NCBI GenBank assembly: GCA_019449415.1
Contig: JAGRPP010000015.1
Location: forward strand, 62,001-126,000
DNA length: 64,000 nt
Direction of reading: 5' to 3'
Source of the DNA: Geothrix sp.
GTDB taxonomy: Bacteria; Acidobacteriota; Holophagae; Holophagales; Holophagaceae
A program made the position numbers and the translations under genes. The notes below the pieces were generated by a model. It worked only from the letters and a program-made list of their open reading frames with translations, was not told the DNA's origin and made no database searches. Shown here one piece after another: positions 45,065 to 53,089 of this stretch (the stretch's first letter is position 1; the number at the start of each line of letters is the position of its first letter).

Positions 45065-46290
45065 GGCGCCCCAGATCCCGTCGTGGTGTCGGGGACTCCC
45101 GGAAGCTTCTGGAGGCGCAGCGGCAAGGCATCCCGGAAGGCCCTCTTCAGGGCCGCCGGGGCGCCGTGCCAGGCCTTCTGGGCGGCGGCGCGGGTGGGGA
45201 AGACGCCATAGCAGGCCTGCCACCAGCGGAAGCCGTCCGGGCGGACATAGGGCAGCACGATGACCTCCGGCGCCTTGGGGCCGGCGGCCCGGGCTACCTG
45301 CTTGAGGCCCGGCGCATGGCCGGAGACCACGAGCCGGAGGGTCCAGGAACCGGCTGGCGCGGCGCTGCGCAGCGCGGCTCCCCGGTGCAGGGCCTCGGGC
45401 AGGTCCATGCGGTCCAGCGGCTTGATGGCCTCTTCCGGATCCGCCAGGTCCTTCTCCGTGAGCACCCGGCGGGGCGCCTCCACACGGACTTCGACGCTGC
45501 GGGAGGACCCGCCCATGAGGTTGCTCACGCTCAGGGTGTAGACGGTGGTCTTGTCCGGGACCACGGCGATGCTGGACTGGCCGTCCAGCTCCAGACCTCC
45601 GGGCTCCAGGCGCACCTTGGCATCCCCCTGGCAGATCCAGCGCAGGTCCACCTGCTCGCCGGGCTTCACCACGGTGCGGCTGGCATCGAAGCTGCAAACC
45701 GTGGCGGTGGGGGTTTTGGCGATGGCAAGGGCCTGGTGCCCCAGCACCGCCACCTCCACCGTACGGCTCTGGCCTCCGGCGGCGTTGTTGGCGGTGATGG
45801 TGTAGCGCGTGCTCTCCAGGGGCGTGACGGTCACCTCGCTCTTGCCGTCCAGCTCCATGCCGCCGGGTTCGAGGCGCACCTTGGCGCTGCCCGCGCATTC
45901 CCAGCGCAGCACCACGGGCTCGCCCGGCAGCACGGCCTTGGCGCTGGCATCGAAGGCGCAGATGCGGGCGGCCTCGCCCAGCGGAAGGCCGGGGGTGACG
46001 CGCACCTCCGCATGGCCCAGTTCCGCGCCTCCCGGCGATCCGTCGAAAAGGCGGTAGGTGGTGGTGTACGAGGGGCGGAGGGTCACCTGCGACCCGCCCG
46101 GCAGGATCATGCCGCCCGGTTCCAGGCGCACCCGGGGCACCTGCGGGCAGGTCCAGCGGAGGAGCACCGACTCACCCGGACGGACTTCCCTGGGCTCCAC
46201 GACGACCGTGCAGGCGGGCGGTGCCTGGACCTGGGCGTAGGCGGCCACGAAGGGCAGGAAGGGGAGCATCGTGTGAGTGTAGCCGCTCAA
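45061..46290 (-). CDS. Triple Ig-like repeat protein with C-terminal SPOR domain
   Basis: Up to 409 residues; the likely start is TTG at 46290 overlapping the TonB-like stop, with an ATG at 46269 as alternative. A hydrophobic N-terminus (MLPFLPFVAAYAQVQA) acts as signal peptide. Three repeats of about 85 residues each hold RWxC preceded by a Cys 21 residues earlier (Cys27/48, Cys111/132, Cys199/220) and the motif VRLEPGG (54-60, 138-144, 226-232). A linker leads to a SPOR-type region at about 340-400 (VIVLPYVRPDGFRWWQACYGVFPTRAAAQKAWHG), which binds denuded peptidoglycan. The repeated Cys pairs suggest disulfides, so it is periplasmic. It is translationally joined to a TonB/ExbD pair. Confidence 0.75.
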   Translation of the reverse strand: MSGYTHTMLPFLPFVAAYAQVQAPPACTVVVEPREVRPGESVLLRWTCPQVPRVRLEPGGMILPGGSQVTLRPSYTTTYRLFDGSPGGAELGHAEVRVTPGLPLGEAARICAFDASAKAVLPGEPVVLRWECAGSAKVRLEPGGMELDGKSEVTVTPLESTRYTITANNAAGGQSRTVEVAVLGHQALAIAKTPTATVCSFDASRTVVKPGEQVDLRWICQGDAKVRLEPGGLELDGQSSIAVVPDKTTVYTLSVSNLMGGSSRSVEVRVEAPRRVLTEKDLADPEEAIKPLDRMDLPEALHRGAALRSAAPAGSWTLRLVVSGHAPGLKQVARAAGPKAPEVIVLPYVRPDGFRWWQACYGVFPTRAAAQKAWHGAPAALKRAFRDALPLRLQKLPGVPDTTTGSGAP

Positions 46291-47102
46291 TTTCCCAGGT
46301 AGGTGAACCAGAAGCGCACGCCAAGGTACTGGCCGTCATAGCCCTCGGGCAGCCGTTGGAGCGGGGCGGCGCGGAGGACGGCCATGCGGGCGCTTTCGTC
46401 CATGGCGGCATTGCCGCTGGGCACTTCGATGCGTACCCGGTCAAGGCTGCCGTCCCGGGCGATGCGGAAGTAGATCTGCACGCGGCCCTGGGTGCTCGAC
46501 ACCCGGTTCCAGTTGGAAGTGATGCGGGCCTGGACCTGCTGGAGATACCAGACGAAGGGGAAGTTGCCATCCACCCCGCCCACGAGGCCCACGCCCCCCT
46601 GCACGCCGGCGCTGGGGTTGAGGCCGGGGATGCCGCTGCCGGCGCCGAAGGCCGCGCCGTTCCCCGAACCCACGGCGCCGGCCACGGGATTGGGCGTGGC
46701 TGTCTTGCCCTTGGCGGCGGTGGTGCCGGTGCCCTGGCTGGCGGCATCCTTGCTGTCGCCCCGGGCGGCGGACTTGGTGGTCTTCGTGGCGAAGGGGTCG
46801 GGGGCCGTGGCGGAAGGCGAGGTGCCGCGGATGGGTGCCACCTCCTCCACGCGCCGCAGGCGCTCGCCGGTCTTGCCGACCTCCATGGCGTCGGACCCGC
46901 CGGAAGTGCCGCCCATGGCCGCAGGCAGGTTCACCCAGGTGACCTTAGCCTCCTCGGGCTGGTCCGAAGAGCCGCCCCGAGGCCAGAAGAAGGCCACCCC
47001 CACGGCGAGGTGCAGGGCCAGGCTCAGGGCCAGGCCCGATGACCATCCCAGCTCGCCCAGATGGGAGCGGCTGCGGAGGTAGGCCTGGAGGTCCTGGCTC
47101 AT
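46287..47102 (-). CDS. TonB/TolA-like energy transducer
   Basis: 271 residues. An inner-membrane segment ([20 protein letters not shown], about 20-40) follows a short cytoplasmic tail. A Gly/Ala/Ser/Thr-rich linker spans about 60-185. The C-terminal TonB-type domain begins near 188 ([19 protein letters not shown]) and ends [21 protein letters not shown]. It could energise outer-membrane transport (TonB) or the Tol-Pal envelope constriction (TolA); the linker is not lysine-rich. Its ATG overlaps exbD's stop in ATGA. Confidence 0.83.
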   Translation of the reverse strand: MSQDLQAYLRSRSHLGELGWSSGLALSLALHLAVGVAFFWPRGGSSDQPEEAKVTWVNLPAAMGGTSGGSDAMEVGKTGERLRRVEEVAPIRGTSPSATAPDPFATKTTKSAARGDSKDAASQGTGTTAAKGKTATPNPVAGAVGSGNGAAFGAGSGIPGLNPSAGVQGGVGLVGGVDGNFPFVWYLQQVQARITSNWNRVSSTQGRVQIYFRIARDGSLDRVRIEVPSGNAAMDESARMAVLRAAPLQRLPEGYDGQYLGVRFWFTYLGN

Positions 47103-47539
47103 TTCGCGTCGGCGCCGAGGGAGGCGGGCGGAGCGGCGGGCGCGGCGGCGGTGACGAAGCCTACTTGGGTGAAGCCCGCCTCCCGGATGGCGTCCACCAC
47201 CTGGATGACGCGGCCGTAGGGCACATTGTGGTCCGCGCGCACCAGCACGGGGCGCTTGCCGCCGCTCTGGGCCCGGGCCTTCAGCTGGTTGGCCAGCACG
47301 GGCAGGGCCATGAAGGCCTTGTCGAACTGCAGGCGGCCGTCGAAGGTGACGGACACCGTGAGGGCCTCGCTCTCCAGGTTCCGGCCCGTGCGGCTCTCGG
47401 GCAGCTTCACATCCACGCCCGTGGTCATCATGGGGGCCGCGATCATGAAGATGATCAGCAGCACCAGCATCACATCGATGAGGGGCGTCATGTTGATGTC
47501 GGCCATGGCGCCTCGCCTGGATCCTGGGGTGAAAGACAT
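47099..47539 (-). CDS. ExbD/TolR-family biopolymer transport protein
   Basis: 146 residues, ATG preceded by GGGAG. The single membrane segment ([20 protein letters not shown]) holds the conserved Asp22 used for proton coupling. The periplasmic part ([55 protein letters not shown]) is the typical ExbD/TolR fold. No ExbB/TolQ lies next to it; the gene upstream is a MBL hydrolase. The partner must be elsewhere. Overlaps the TonB/TolA-like gene by four bases. Confidence 0.9.
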   Translation of the reverse strand: MSFTPGSRRGAMADINMTPLIDVMLVLLIIFMIAAPMMTTGVDVKLPESRTGRNLESEALTVSVTFDGRLQFDKAFMALPVLANQLKARAQSGGKRPVLVRADHNVPYGRVIQVVDAIREAGFTQVGFVTAAAPAAPPASLGADAK

Positions 47540-47603
47540 GGAACTCCCGGACTGAGGGTTCCAGTCTAGCGCGGCGCGGGTGGGCGAGTCCGGTGACCGA
47601 TCT

Positions 47604-48458
47604 CTAAATAGCCACCGGCGTCACGGCGTACTTGCCCTTCGCATCGCGGCTGACGGTGCCGGCAGGGAAGTCGGGGTCGTGCTCGAAGATGCAGACGGTG
47701 CCCGTGCCTGCGACTTCCTGAAGCAGCTTCTGGCGCTCGTTCACGCAGGTGACGACATCCAGGTCGTAGCCCATGACCCAGGCGGGCTGGATGTGGCGGG
47801 CGGTGGGAATGAGGTCGGCCAGGTAGACCAGGCGCTGGCCGCCGCCCTCGATCACCACATTCTGCAGGCCCTCGATGTGGCCGGGGGCGGGACGCACGGA
47901 GATGCCGGGGAGGAGCTCGGTCGCGCCGTCCACGGTGTCGAGGAGGCCCGCGGCCTCCAGGGGCTCCCAGTTCTGGGGCAGGTAGCTGGCCTTCACCCGC
48001 AGGTGGGGGTGCTTCGCGTCAGCGAGATCCTTCGCCTGCACCACATGGCGGGCGTTGGGAAAGCTGGGGACGAGCCCGCCGGCCGCGTCGAAGCGCGTGC
48101 TGCCGCCCGCGTGGTCGAAGTGCAGGTGGGTCAGGATGCAGAGGGTGATGTCCGCGGGCTTCACGCCATGCCTCGCAAGGTTCGCATCCAGCACGCCTCG
48201 GCCTTCGAACTTGAAGCGGGCCATGAAGTCGTCGGTCTCCTTGTCGCCGTTGCCGTTGTCCACGAGGATGATGTGCTTCTTCCCATCCACCTCGCCGCGG
48301 ATCAGCAGGCAGTTGGTGGCCATGAGGATCTGGTTCTCCTCGTCGGCCGGGTAGAGCTTGTTCCAGACGACCTTCGGCACCGTGCCGAACATGGCGCCGC
48401 CATCCAGCCGGAAGGTGCCGCCGCTAACGATCTGGACATCCCAGGGACCGAATTGCAT
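47604..48458 (-). CDS. MBL-fold metallo-hydrolase
   Basis: 284 residues, ATG with GAGGAG six bases upstream. The zinc motif is [10 protein letters not shown] (HxHxDH), with a further metal ligand set in [14 protein letters not shown], and the strand [18 protein letters not shown] at the start. The layout resembles the lactonase branch (AiiA-like) of the family, but related members hydrolyse many substrates. No signal peptide. It lies downstream of the E1 gene across a 120-base gap that holds an inverted-repeat element, and 64 bases before exbD. Confidence 0.85.
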   Translation of the reverse strand: MQFGPWDVQIVSGGTFRLDGGAMFGTVPKVVWNKLYPADEENQILMATNCLLIRGEVDGKKHIILVDNGNGDKETDDFMARFKFEGRGVLDANLARHGVKPADITLCILTHLHFDHAGGSTRFDAAGGLVPSFPNARHVVQAKDLADAKHPHLRVKASYLPQNWEPLEAAGLLDTVDGATELLPGISVRPAPGHIEGLQNVVIEGGGQRLVYLADLIPTARHIQPAWVMGYDLDVVTCVNERQKLLQEVAGTGTVCIFEHDPDFPAGTVSRDAKGKYAVTPVAI

Positions 48459-48492
48459 GGGCGCTCCTCACAAGAAAAAGAGAACTGATTTA

Positions 48493-48561
48493 TCCACAGA
48501 TTTCACAGATTCCACAGATGAAGGAAGTAGGAAATCTGTGTGAATCTGTGGAATCTGTGGA
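48493..48561. repeat. Inverted-repeat element of ATCTGTG units
   Basis: Arm 48493-48519 (TCCACAGAT... three ACAGAT units) and arm 48534-48561 (three ATCTGTG units) are near-complementary over about 27 bases around a 14-base loop. Each arm is itself made of 9-10 base direct repeats. It lies between the E1 and MBL genes, both on the minus strand, with T-rich sequence after it. It resembles the widespread intergenic repeats built on CACAGATT, so I infer a terminator or mobile REP-like unit. Confidence 0.7.
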
Positions 48562-48578
48562 CCTGCTTTTTCAGTGGA

Positions 48579-50642
48579 TCAGAACGAAAGAACCTTGCGG
48601 GCCGCGGCCAGCACCTTGTCGGCGTTGGGGAGGACGGCGCGCTCGAGGATGCGGTTGAAGCCCACGGGCGTGAACTCCGACCCCACGCGCTCGACCGGGG
48701 CATCCAACCAGGGGAAGCACTCGGAGGCGCAGATGGCCGCCAGTTCGCCGCCGAAACCGCCGAAGACCTTGTCTTCGTGGGCGATGAGCACGCGGTGGGT
48801 CTTCTTGACGGATCTGATGATGGCCGGTGTGTCCAGGGGGCTGAGGCTGCGGAGGTCGATCACTTCCGCGGACTTGCCCTCCTTCTCCAGCTTGGTGGCG
48901 GCCTCCAGGGCGAAGTGGACGGGCGTGCCATAGGCGAGGATGGTGAGGTCGGTACCTTCGCGGCGGACGCGGGCCTTGCCAAAGGGCACGGCGAAGTCCG
49001 GCGGTACCACGGCATGGGCCATCTTGGCGTTGTAGAGGAACTTCGGTTCGAGGTAGAGCGTCGTCCCGCGGCTGCGCATGGCGGTGCGGAGCAGGCCCGC
49101 GGCGTCGTCGGCGAAGGCGGGCACCACCACGCGGATGCCGGGCAGGGTGGTGAGCCAGCCCTCGACATTCTGCGAGTGGTAGAGGCCGCCGCCGATGTAG
49201 CCGCCGGAAGCCAGGCGGATGGTGATGTTGGGTGAGAACTGGCCGTTGCTGCGCCAGTAGTCGTGGCTGCATTCCACGATCTGCTCCGCCCCGGGCCAGA
49301 TGTAGTCGGCGAACTCGGCGCCCTCGACCACCACGCGGATCTTGTCGTCGAGGCGCGAGAAGCCGTTGGCCGTGCCGATGATGAAGTCCTCGGCGATGGG
49401 GGCGTTGAACACGCGCTTCTCGCCGAACTCCGGCTGCATGCCCTTCGACACATTGAAGATGCCGCCCTTGTCCTTGTTGGCCATGTCCTGGCCCCAGATG
49501 AAGGTGTCCGGGTTGTGGCGGAACTCCTCTTTCAGGGTCTGGTTCAGGGCCGCGATCACGCTCAGGGTGTCGCCCGTGGCCTGGTGGGTGCCGTCGGGGT
49601 ACTGCGCCGAAACCCAGCCTTCAGGTATCACGAAATCGTAGATGCTGGCGGGATCCGGGCTGGGCGCGGCCATGGCCTTGTCGTGGGCGGCCAGGTAGCG
49701 GGCCTGGTTCTCGGTCTCGATGGCGACGAGCTCATCTTCGCTGAGGCCCTTGTCCAGGCAGTAGGCGCGGAAGCGGGGCAGGGGATCTTTCGCCTTGGCC
49801 TCCGCCAGTTCGGCCTCGTCGCGGTAGAGCTCGTGGCGATCCGAGTTGGAGTGGCTGCCGATGCGGACGCACATGGCGTAGACCATCGCGGGGCCGTGGC
49901 CGGCGCGGACATGGGCCAGGGCCTCGCCCATGGCGCGCGTGGAGTCGAGGAAATCGAGACCATCGCACTTGATGATCTTCAGGTTCGGGAAGCCGCTGAA
50001 GTTGTCGCAGATGTATTCGTTGGCGCTCTGGTCGCGCTTGGGCACGGAGATGCCGTAGCCGTTGTCCTGGATCACGAAGATCACGGGCAGCTTTTCGCGG
50101 TCCGCCCCGTTGATGCTCTCGGAGCAGTAGCCCTCGGACAACGAGGACTCGCCCTGGCTGCAGAACACCACGCTGTCGCGGTCGTAGGTCTTCACGGCGC
50201 GGGCCAGGCCCACGGCATGCTGAGTGTGGTTGCCGGTAAGGCTGGACACATTCTGGATGCCGATGGAGGGCTTCGCGAAGTGGTTGCTCATGTGGCGGCC
50301 GCCGCTGGCCGGATCCGTGGCCTTGGAGATGCCGTTGAGGATGATCTCCTCGGGGGTGAGGCCCGCGGCGAGGCAGGTCATCAGGTCGCGGTAGTAGGGG
50401 AAGAGGAAGTCGCGCCCCGGCCGGAAGGCCAAGCCCGCGGCCAGCTGGATGCCGTCGTGGCCCGCGCAGGGCGCGTGGTACGACCAGCCGATGGCCTGCT
50501 TCAGATAGTTGGGTGCCTTGCCGTCCAGCAGGCGTCCGAGGTGCATCAGCTCGTACCAGTGGCAGAGATCCTCGCGGCTGGGGGCCATCTGCCCGTCCAT
50601 CGCGTTCAGGGCCGCTTTCACCAGGGTCGGGGTTTCCAACAT
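48579..50642 (-). CDS. 2-oxoacid dehydrogenase E1, fused alpha and beta subunits
   Basis: 687 residues, ATG with GGAGGTGG just before it. Residues 1 to about 340 are an E1 alpha-like domain with the thiamine diphosphate/Mg region in CSQGESSLSEGYCSESINGA and NGYGIS. Residues about 355-687 are E1 beta (FIWGQDMANKDKGGIFNVSKGM, FNAPIAEDFIIGTANG, LSPLDTPAIIRSVKKTHRVLIAHEDKVFGGFGGEL). This is the branched-chain 2-oxoacid type seen in single-chain form. It decarboxylates a 2-oxoacid and passes the acyl group to lipoyl E2. No E2 or E3 gene is in the window. It is the first gene of the MBL-ExbD direction; a repeat element lies after it. Confidence 0.88.
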   Translation of the reverse strand: MLETPTLVKAALNAMDGQMAPSREDLCHWYELMHLGRLLDGKAPNYLKQAIGWSYHAPCAGHDGIQLAAGLAFRPGRDFLFPYYRDLMTCLAAGLTPEEIILNGISKATDPASGGRHMSNHFAKPSIGIQNVSSLTGNHTQHAVGLARAVKTYDRDSVVFCSQGESSLSEGYCSESINGADREKLPVIFVIQDNGYGISVPKRDQSANEYICDNFSGFPNLKIIKCDGLDFLDSTRAMGEALAHVRAGHGPAMVYAMCVRIGSHSNSDRHELYRDEAELAEAKAKDPLPRFRAYCLDKGLSEDELVAIETENQARYLAAHDKAMAAPSPDPASIYDFVIPEGWVSAQYPDGTHQATGDTLSVIAALNQTLKEEFRHNPDTFIWGQDMANKDKGGIFNVSKGMQPEFGEKRVFNAPIAEDFIIGTANGFSRLDDKIRVVVEGAEFADYIWPGAEQIVECSHDYWRSNGQFSPNITIRLASGGYIGGGLYHSQNVEGWLTTLPGIRVVVPAFADDAAGLLRTAMRSRGTTLYLEPKFLYNAKMAHAVVPPDFAVPFGKARVRREGTDLTILAYGTPVHFALEAATKLEKEGKSAEVIDLRSLSPLDTPAIIRSVKKTHRVLIAHEDKVFGGFGGELAAICASECFPWLDAPVERVGSEFTPVGFNRILERAVLPNADKVLAAARKVLSF

Positions 50643-50732
50643 CCACCTCCATGGGGCCGGGTTTCACCGGCCGTACCAGAGCCTTTCATCTTCCCATGGA
50701 CCCGCGGAACGGGCCAGCAAGCAGGTTGCAGG

Positions 50733-51740
50733 TCATCCCTTGGGACGAATCCAGACCAGCGCGGAACCCTCGCGACAGGCGTCCGTAAAGGCTTTGCCCA
50801 CGCGCGTCAAAGCAGACTTCAAGGTCATGTCTTTCCCGTCGGGAAGCCAGAGCGTGGCGCCGGTGGGGTGGTGGCCGAGTGTCTCGTGAAGCCGCTTCAG
50901 CAGCACCTCCGCGCCAGCTTCGGTGGTGTGCGGCATGAGCAGGAGGTACTGGTCGGCGGACAGCTCGATGATGAGATCCTCGCCCCGCAGATGGGCGATG
51001 GCTGCCCCCAGACGCCCCTTGGTGCCCGCGACCATGGGTTGGGACCAGAGGGCGAGGGCCATGGGCTCCTGGCGACGCCGGGCCATGAAGAGCGAGGCCC
51101 GTCGCCAGATGTCGAGGTAGTGGCGATTCGGAAGGCCGGACCGCGGGCTCTGGAGCGCGCTGTCCTCCACGATGGCGCTGCTCAATTCCAGGGCCTCGAG
51201 GGCGGACCGGAGCTCCTGCTTCAGGTTCTCGGATTCCAGGGTGCGAGCCATGAGATCGCCCATGGCACGGATCAGGGCGACCTCGCCGTGGTCGAAGGCG
51301 CGGGTCGCGTGATGCTGCACGCACAAAGTTCCCACGGCCTGATCGCCGATCTTCAGGGCCACGCCGGCATAGGCCCGGATGCCGAGGGCGGTCCAGGCGG
51401 GGCTCTTGTGCCACCGGGCTTCGGAGGCCGCATCGCGGATGGTGAGGGGCCGATCCGGATGGGCCATGACCCAGGGGCAGAACCCCTGCTCGGGGGCTTC
51501 GAACACGCCGGCCATGGTGGCCCCCTTCCCCACGGCCCACCAGAACACCTCGTAGCCCAGGCCGGTGACCCGCGTGAGCATGGCCCGGTCCACACCGAGG
51601 CGATCCACCAGCAGGGCCAGGCCGTGCTCGAAGAGGTGGACCGGGTTGGCCCGGCTGGCATTCAGGAGATCCGCCAGCGCGGCGAGGTGATCTGCTTTGG
51701 CGCTGCGTCGCTTGGCCACCTTCGCTGGGCTCACGCTCAT
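50733..51740 (-). CDS. GAF-domain protein with degenerate GGDEF-like domain
   Basis: About 335 residues; the ATG at 51740 touches its ribosome site, and a GTG at 51734 (GGAG 8 bases before) may be the real start. Residues about 25-165 form a GAF domain (LVDRLGVDRAMLTRVTGLGYEVFWW, LTIRDAASEARWHKSPAWTALGIRAYAGVALKI, GTLCVQHH). After a helix, residues about 195-330 have the shape of a GGDEF domain (SGLPNRHYLDIWRRAS, LRGEDLIIELSADQYLLLMPHT), but the GGDEF active site reads ELSADQY. Cyclase activity is thus unlikely; it may sense a ligand or bind a nucleotide. It is downstream of the Nfu gene on the same strand. Confidence 0.72.
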   Translation of the reverse strand: MSVSPAKVAKRRSAKADHLAALADLLNASRANPVHLFEHGLALLVDRLGVDRAMLTRVTGLGYEVFWWAVGKGATMAGVFEAPEQGFCPWVMAHPDRPLTIRDAASEARWHKSPAWTALGIRAYAGVALKIGDQAVGTLCVQHHATRAFDHGEVALIRAMGDLMARTLESENLKQELRSALEALELSSAIVEDSALQSPRSGLPNRHYLDIWRRASLFMARRRQEPMALALWSQPMVAGTKGRLGAAIAHLRGEDLIIELSADQYLLLMPHTTEAGAEVLLKRLHETLGHHPTGATLWLPDGKDMTLKSALTRVGKAFTDACREGSALVWIRPKG

Positions 51741-51799
51741 CTCCAGTTGTCCCCCCTAGGGTGCCGGGCTTTTCGCGGGGTGCAAGGGCAGGGGGGAAC

Positions 51800-52342
51800 T
51801 TACCAGCTGACGACGCGCAGGCTGGGGCTGATCTCTTCCTGGAGGAGCCCTTCGATGTAGCGCAGGGTGCCGCTGGTGGAAGACGGACAGGAGCCGCAGG
51901 CTCCGTGGTAGCTGATCTGGAGGGTCTGGCCGTCGAAGGAGATCACCTCCAGGCCGCCGCCATCCCCCGCCAGCCCGGGGCGAATGCGGCTGTCCAGCAG
52001 CTGGTTGATGCGCTCCAGGGTCGCGTCAGCATCGCCTCCGGGCTGGGCGGCCACATCGCCGGTGGCATCCTCCGGCAGCTTGAGATCCTCGATGGCCTCG
52101 CAGATGGGATCGATGAGATCGCTCCACTCCGCCGAGGCCTCCTTGTTCACGGTGACGAAGCGATCCATGTAGAAGACGGAGGTCACCTTGCCCAGCCCGA
52201 AGAGGCTGGAGCCCAACGGATCACCCACGGCGGCGCCGAAATCCTTGAAGGACCGGGACCCCGCCTTGAGGATGGCCGGATGCACCAGGAACTTCAGGGC
52301 GTCGGGATTGGGGGTGGGTTCGATGTTGATGACTTTGGGCAT
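51800..52342 (-). CDS. Nfu-type Fe-S cluster scaffold protein
   Basis: 180 residues from the ATG at 52342 with GGGGAG upstream. The N-terminal Nfu domain (MPKVINIEPTPNPDALKFLV, FGLGKVTSVFYMDRFVTVNK) is followed by a C-terminal NifU domain (LDSRIRPGLAGDGGGLEVISFDG, HGACGSCPSSTSGTLRYIEGLLQ) with the cluster-binding CxxC. It carries and hands over [4Fe-4S] clusters in the cytoplasm. It is divergent from the Dph6-like gene, 69 bases apart. Confidence 0.9.
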   Translation of the reverse strand: MPKVINIEPTPNPDALKFLVHPAILKAGSRSFKDFGAAVGDPLGSSLFGLGKVTSVFYMDRFVTVNKEASAEWSDLIDPICEAIEDLKLPEDATGDVAAQPGGDADATLERINQLLDSRIRPGLAGDGGGLEVISFDGQTLQISYHGACGSCPSSTSGTLRYIEGLLQEEISPSLRVVSW

Positions 52343-52411
52343 GGAGGGCTCCCCATAAAGTTTACCAAATCCGTCAGGAATTTCGAGAGACATACTGGAA
52401 TCGGAGATCCC

Positions 52412-53089
52412 ATGACACGGACGACGCGGACCAAGGCCCTCCTGAGCTGGTCCAGCGGCAAGGATGCCGCCTGGGCCCTGCATGTCCTCCGGCAGTCGAG
52501 CGAGGTGGAGGTGGTGGGGCTGCTCACCACCACCAATGAGGCCTTCGACCGCGTGGCCATGCACGGGGTCCGGGAGACCCTTCTGGAAGCCCAGGCGGAG
52601 GCCGCGGGTCTGCCCTTGTGGAAGGTGCCGCTCCCCTGGCCCTGCTCCAACGAGGCCTATGAGGTCCGCATGGCCCAGGTCTGTGCCCGGGCGGTGGAGG
52701 CCGGGGTCGAGGCCATGGCCTTCGGGGACCTGTTCCTGGAGGATGTGCGTGACTACCGCATCCAGAAGCTGGCGGGGACCGGGCTCAGGCCTCTTTTCCC
52801 CATCTGGAATCCCGACACGGCCACCGTCGCCGCCGACATGGTGGCTGCCGGGCTGAAGGCCTCCCTGGTCTGCGTGGATCCCCGCGTGCTGGATCCATCC
52901 TTCGCGGGCCGCACCTTTGACGCTCCGCTACTGGCAGACCTTCCCCCGATGGTGGATCCCTGCGGCGAGCGGGGGGAGTTCCACACCTTCGCCTGGGATG
53001 GGCCGATGTTCCAGCACCCGGTGGCCGTCCGCGGGGGCGAAGTGGTTGAACGCGATGGCTTTGTCTTTGCCGACCTGGTGCCCGCATGA
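52412..53089 (+). CDS. Dph6-related PP-loop ATP pyrophosphatase
   Basis: 225 residues from the ATG at 52412, with GGAG six bases before. The PP-loop is SWSSGKDAAWAL (Ser14 to Asp18), followed by LLTTTNEAFDRVAMHGVRETLLEAQAEAAGLPL and AFGDLFLEDVRDYRIQKL. This is the diphthine-ammonia ligase-like/ATP pyrophosphatase group; bacteria lack diphthamide, so another amide- or thiol-forming reaction is likely. Its stop overlaps the next start in ATGA. Confidence 0.86.
   Translation: MTRTTRTKALLSWSSGKDAAWALHVLRQSSEVEVVGLLTTTNEAFDRVAMHGVRETLLEAQAEAAGLPLWKVPLPWPCSNEAYEVRMAQVCARAVEAGVEAMAFGDLFLEDVRDYRIQKLAGTGLRPLFPIWNPDTATVAADMVAAGLKASLVCVDPRVLDPSFAGRTFDAPLLADLPPMVDPCGERGEFHTFAWDGPMFQHPVAVRGGEVVERDGFVFADLVPA

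Noticed and set aside
48484..48570. CRISPR-like repeat array
   Set aside because: The units are 9-10 bases without spacers of uniform length, arranged as an inverted repeat; no cas gene is present.
49263..51860. An 865-codon plus-strand frame opposite the E1, GAF and Nfu genes
   Set aside because: It spans several well-supported genes on the other strand and has shadow composition.
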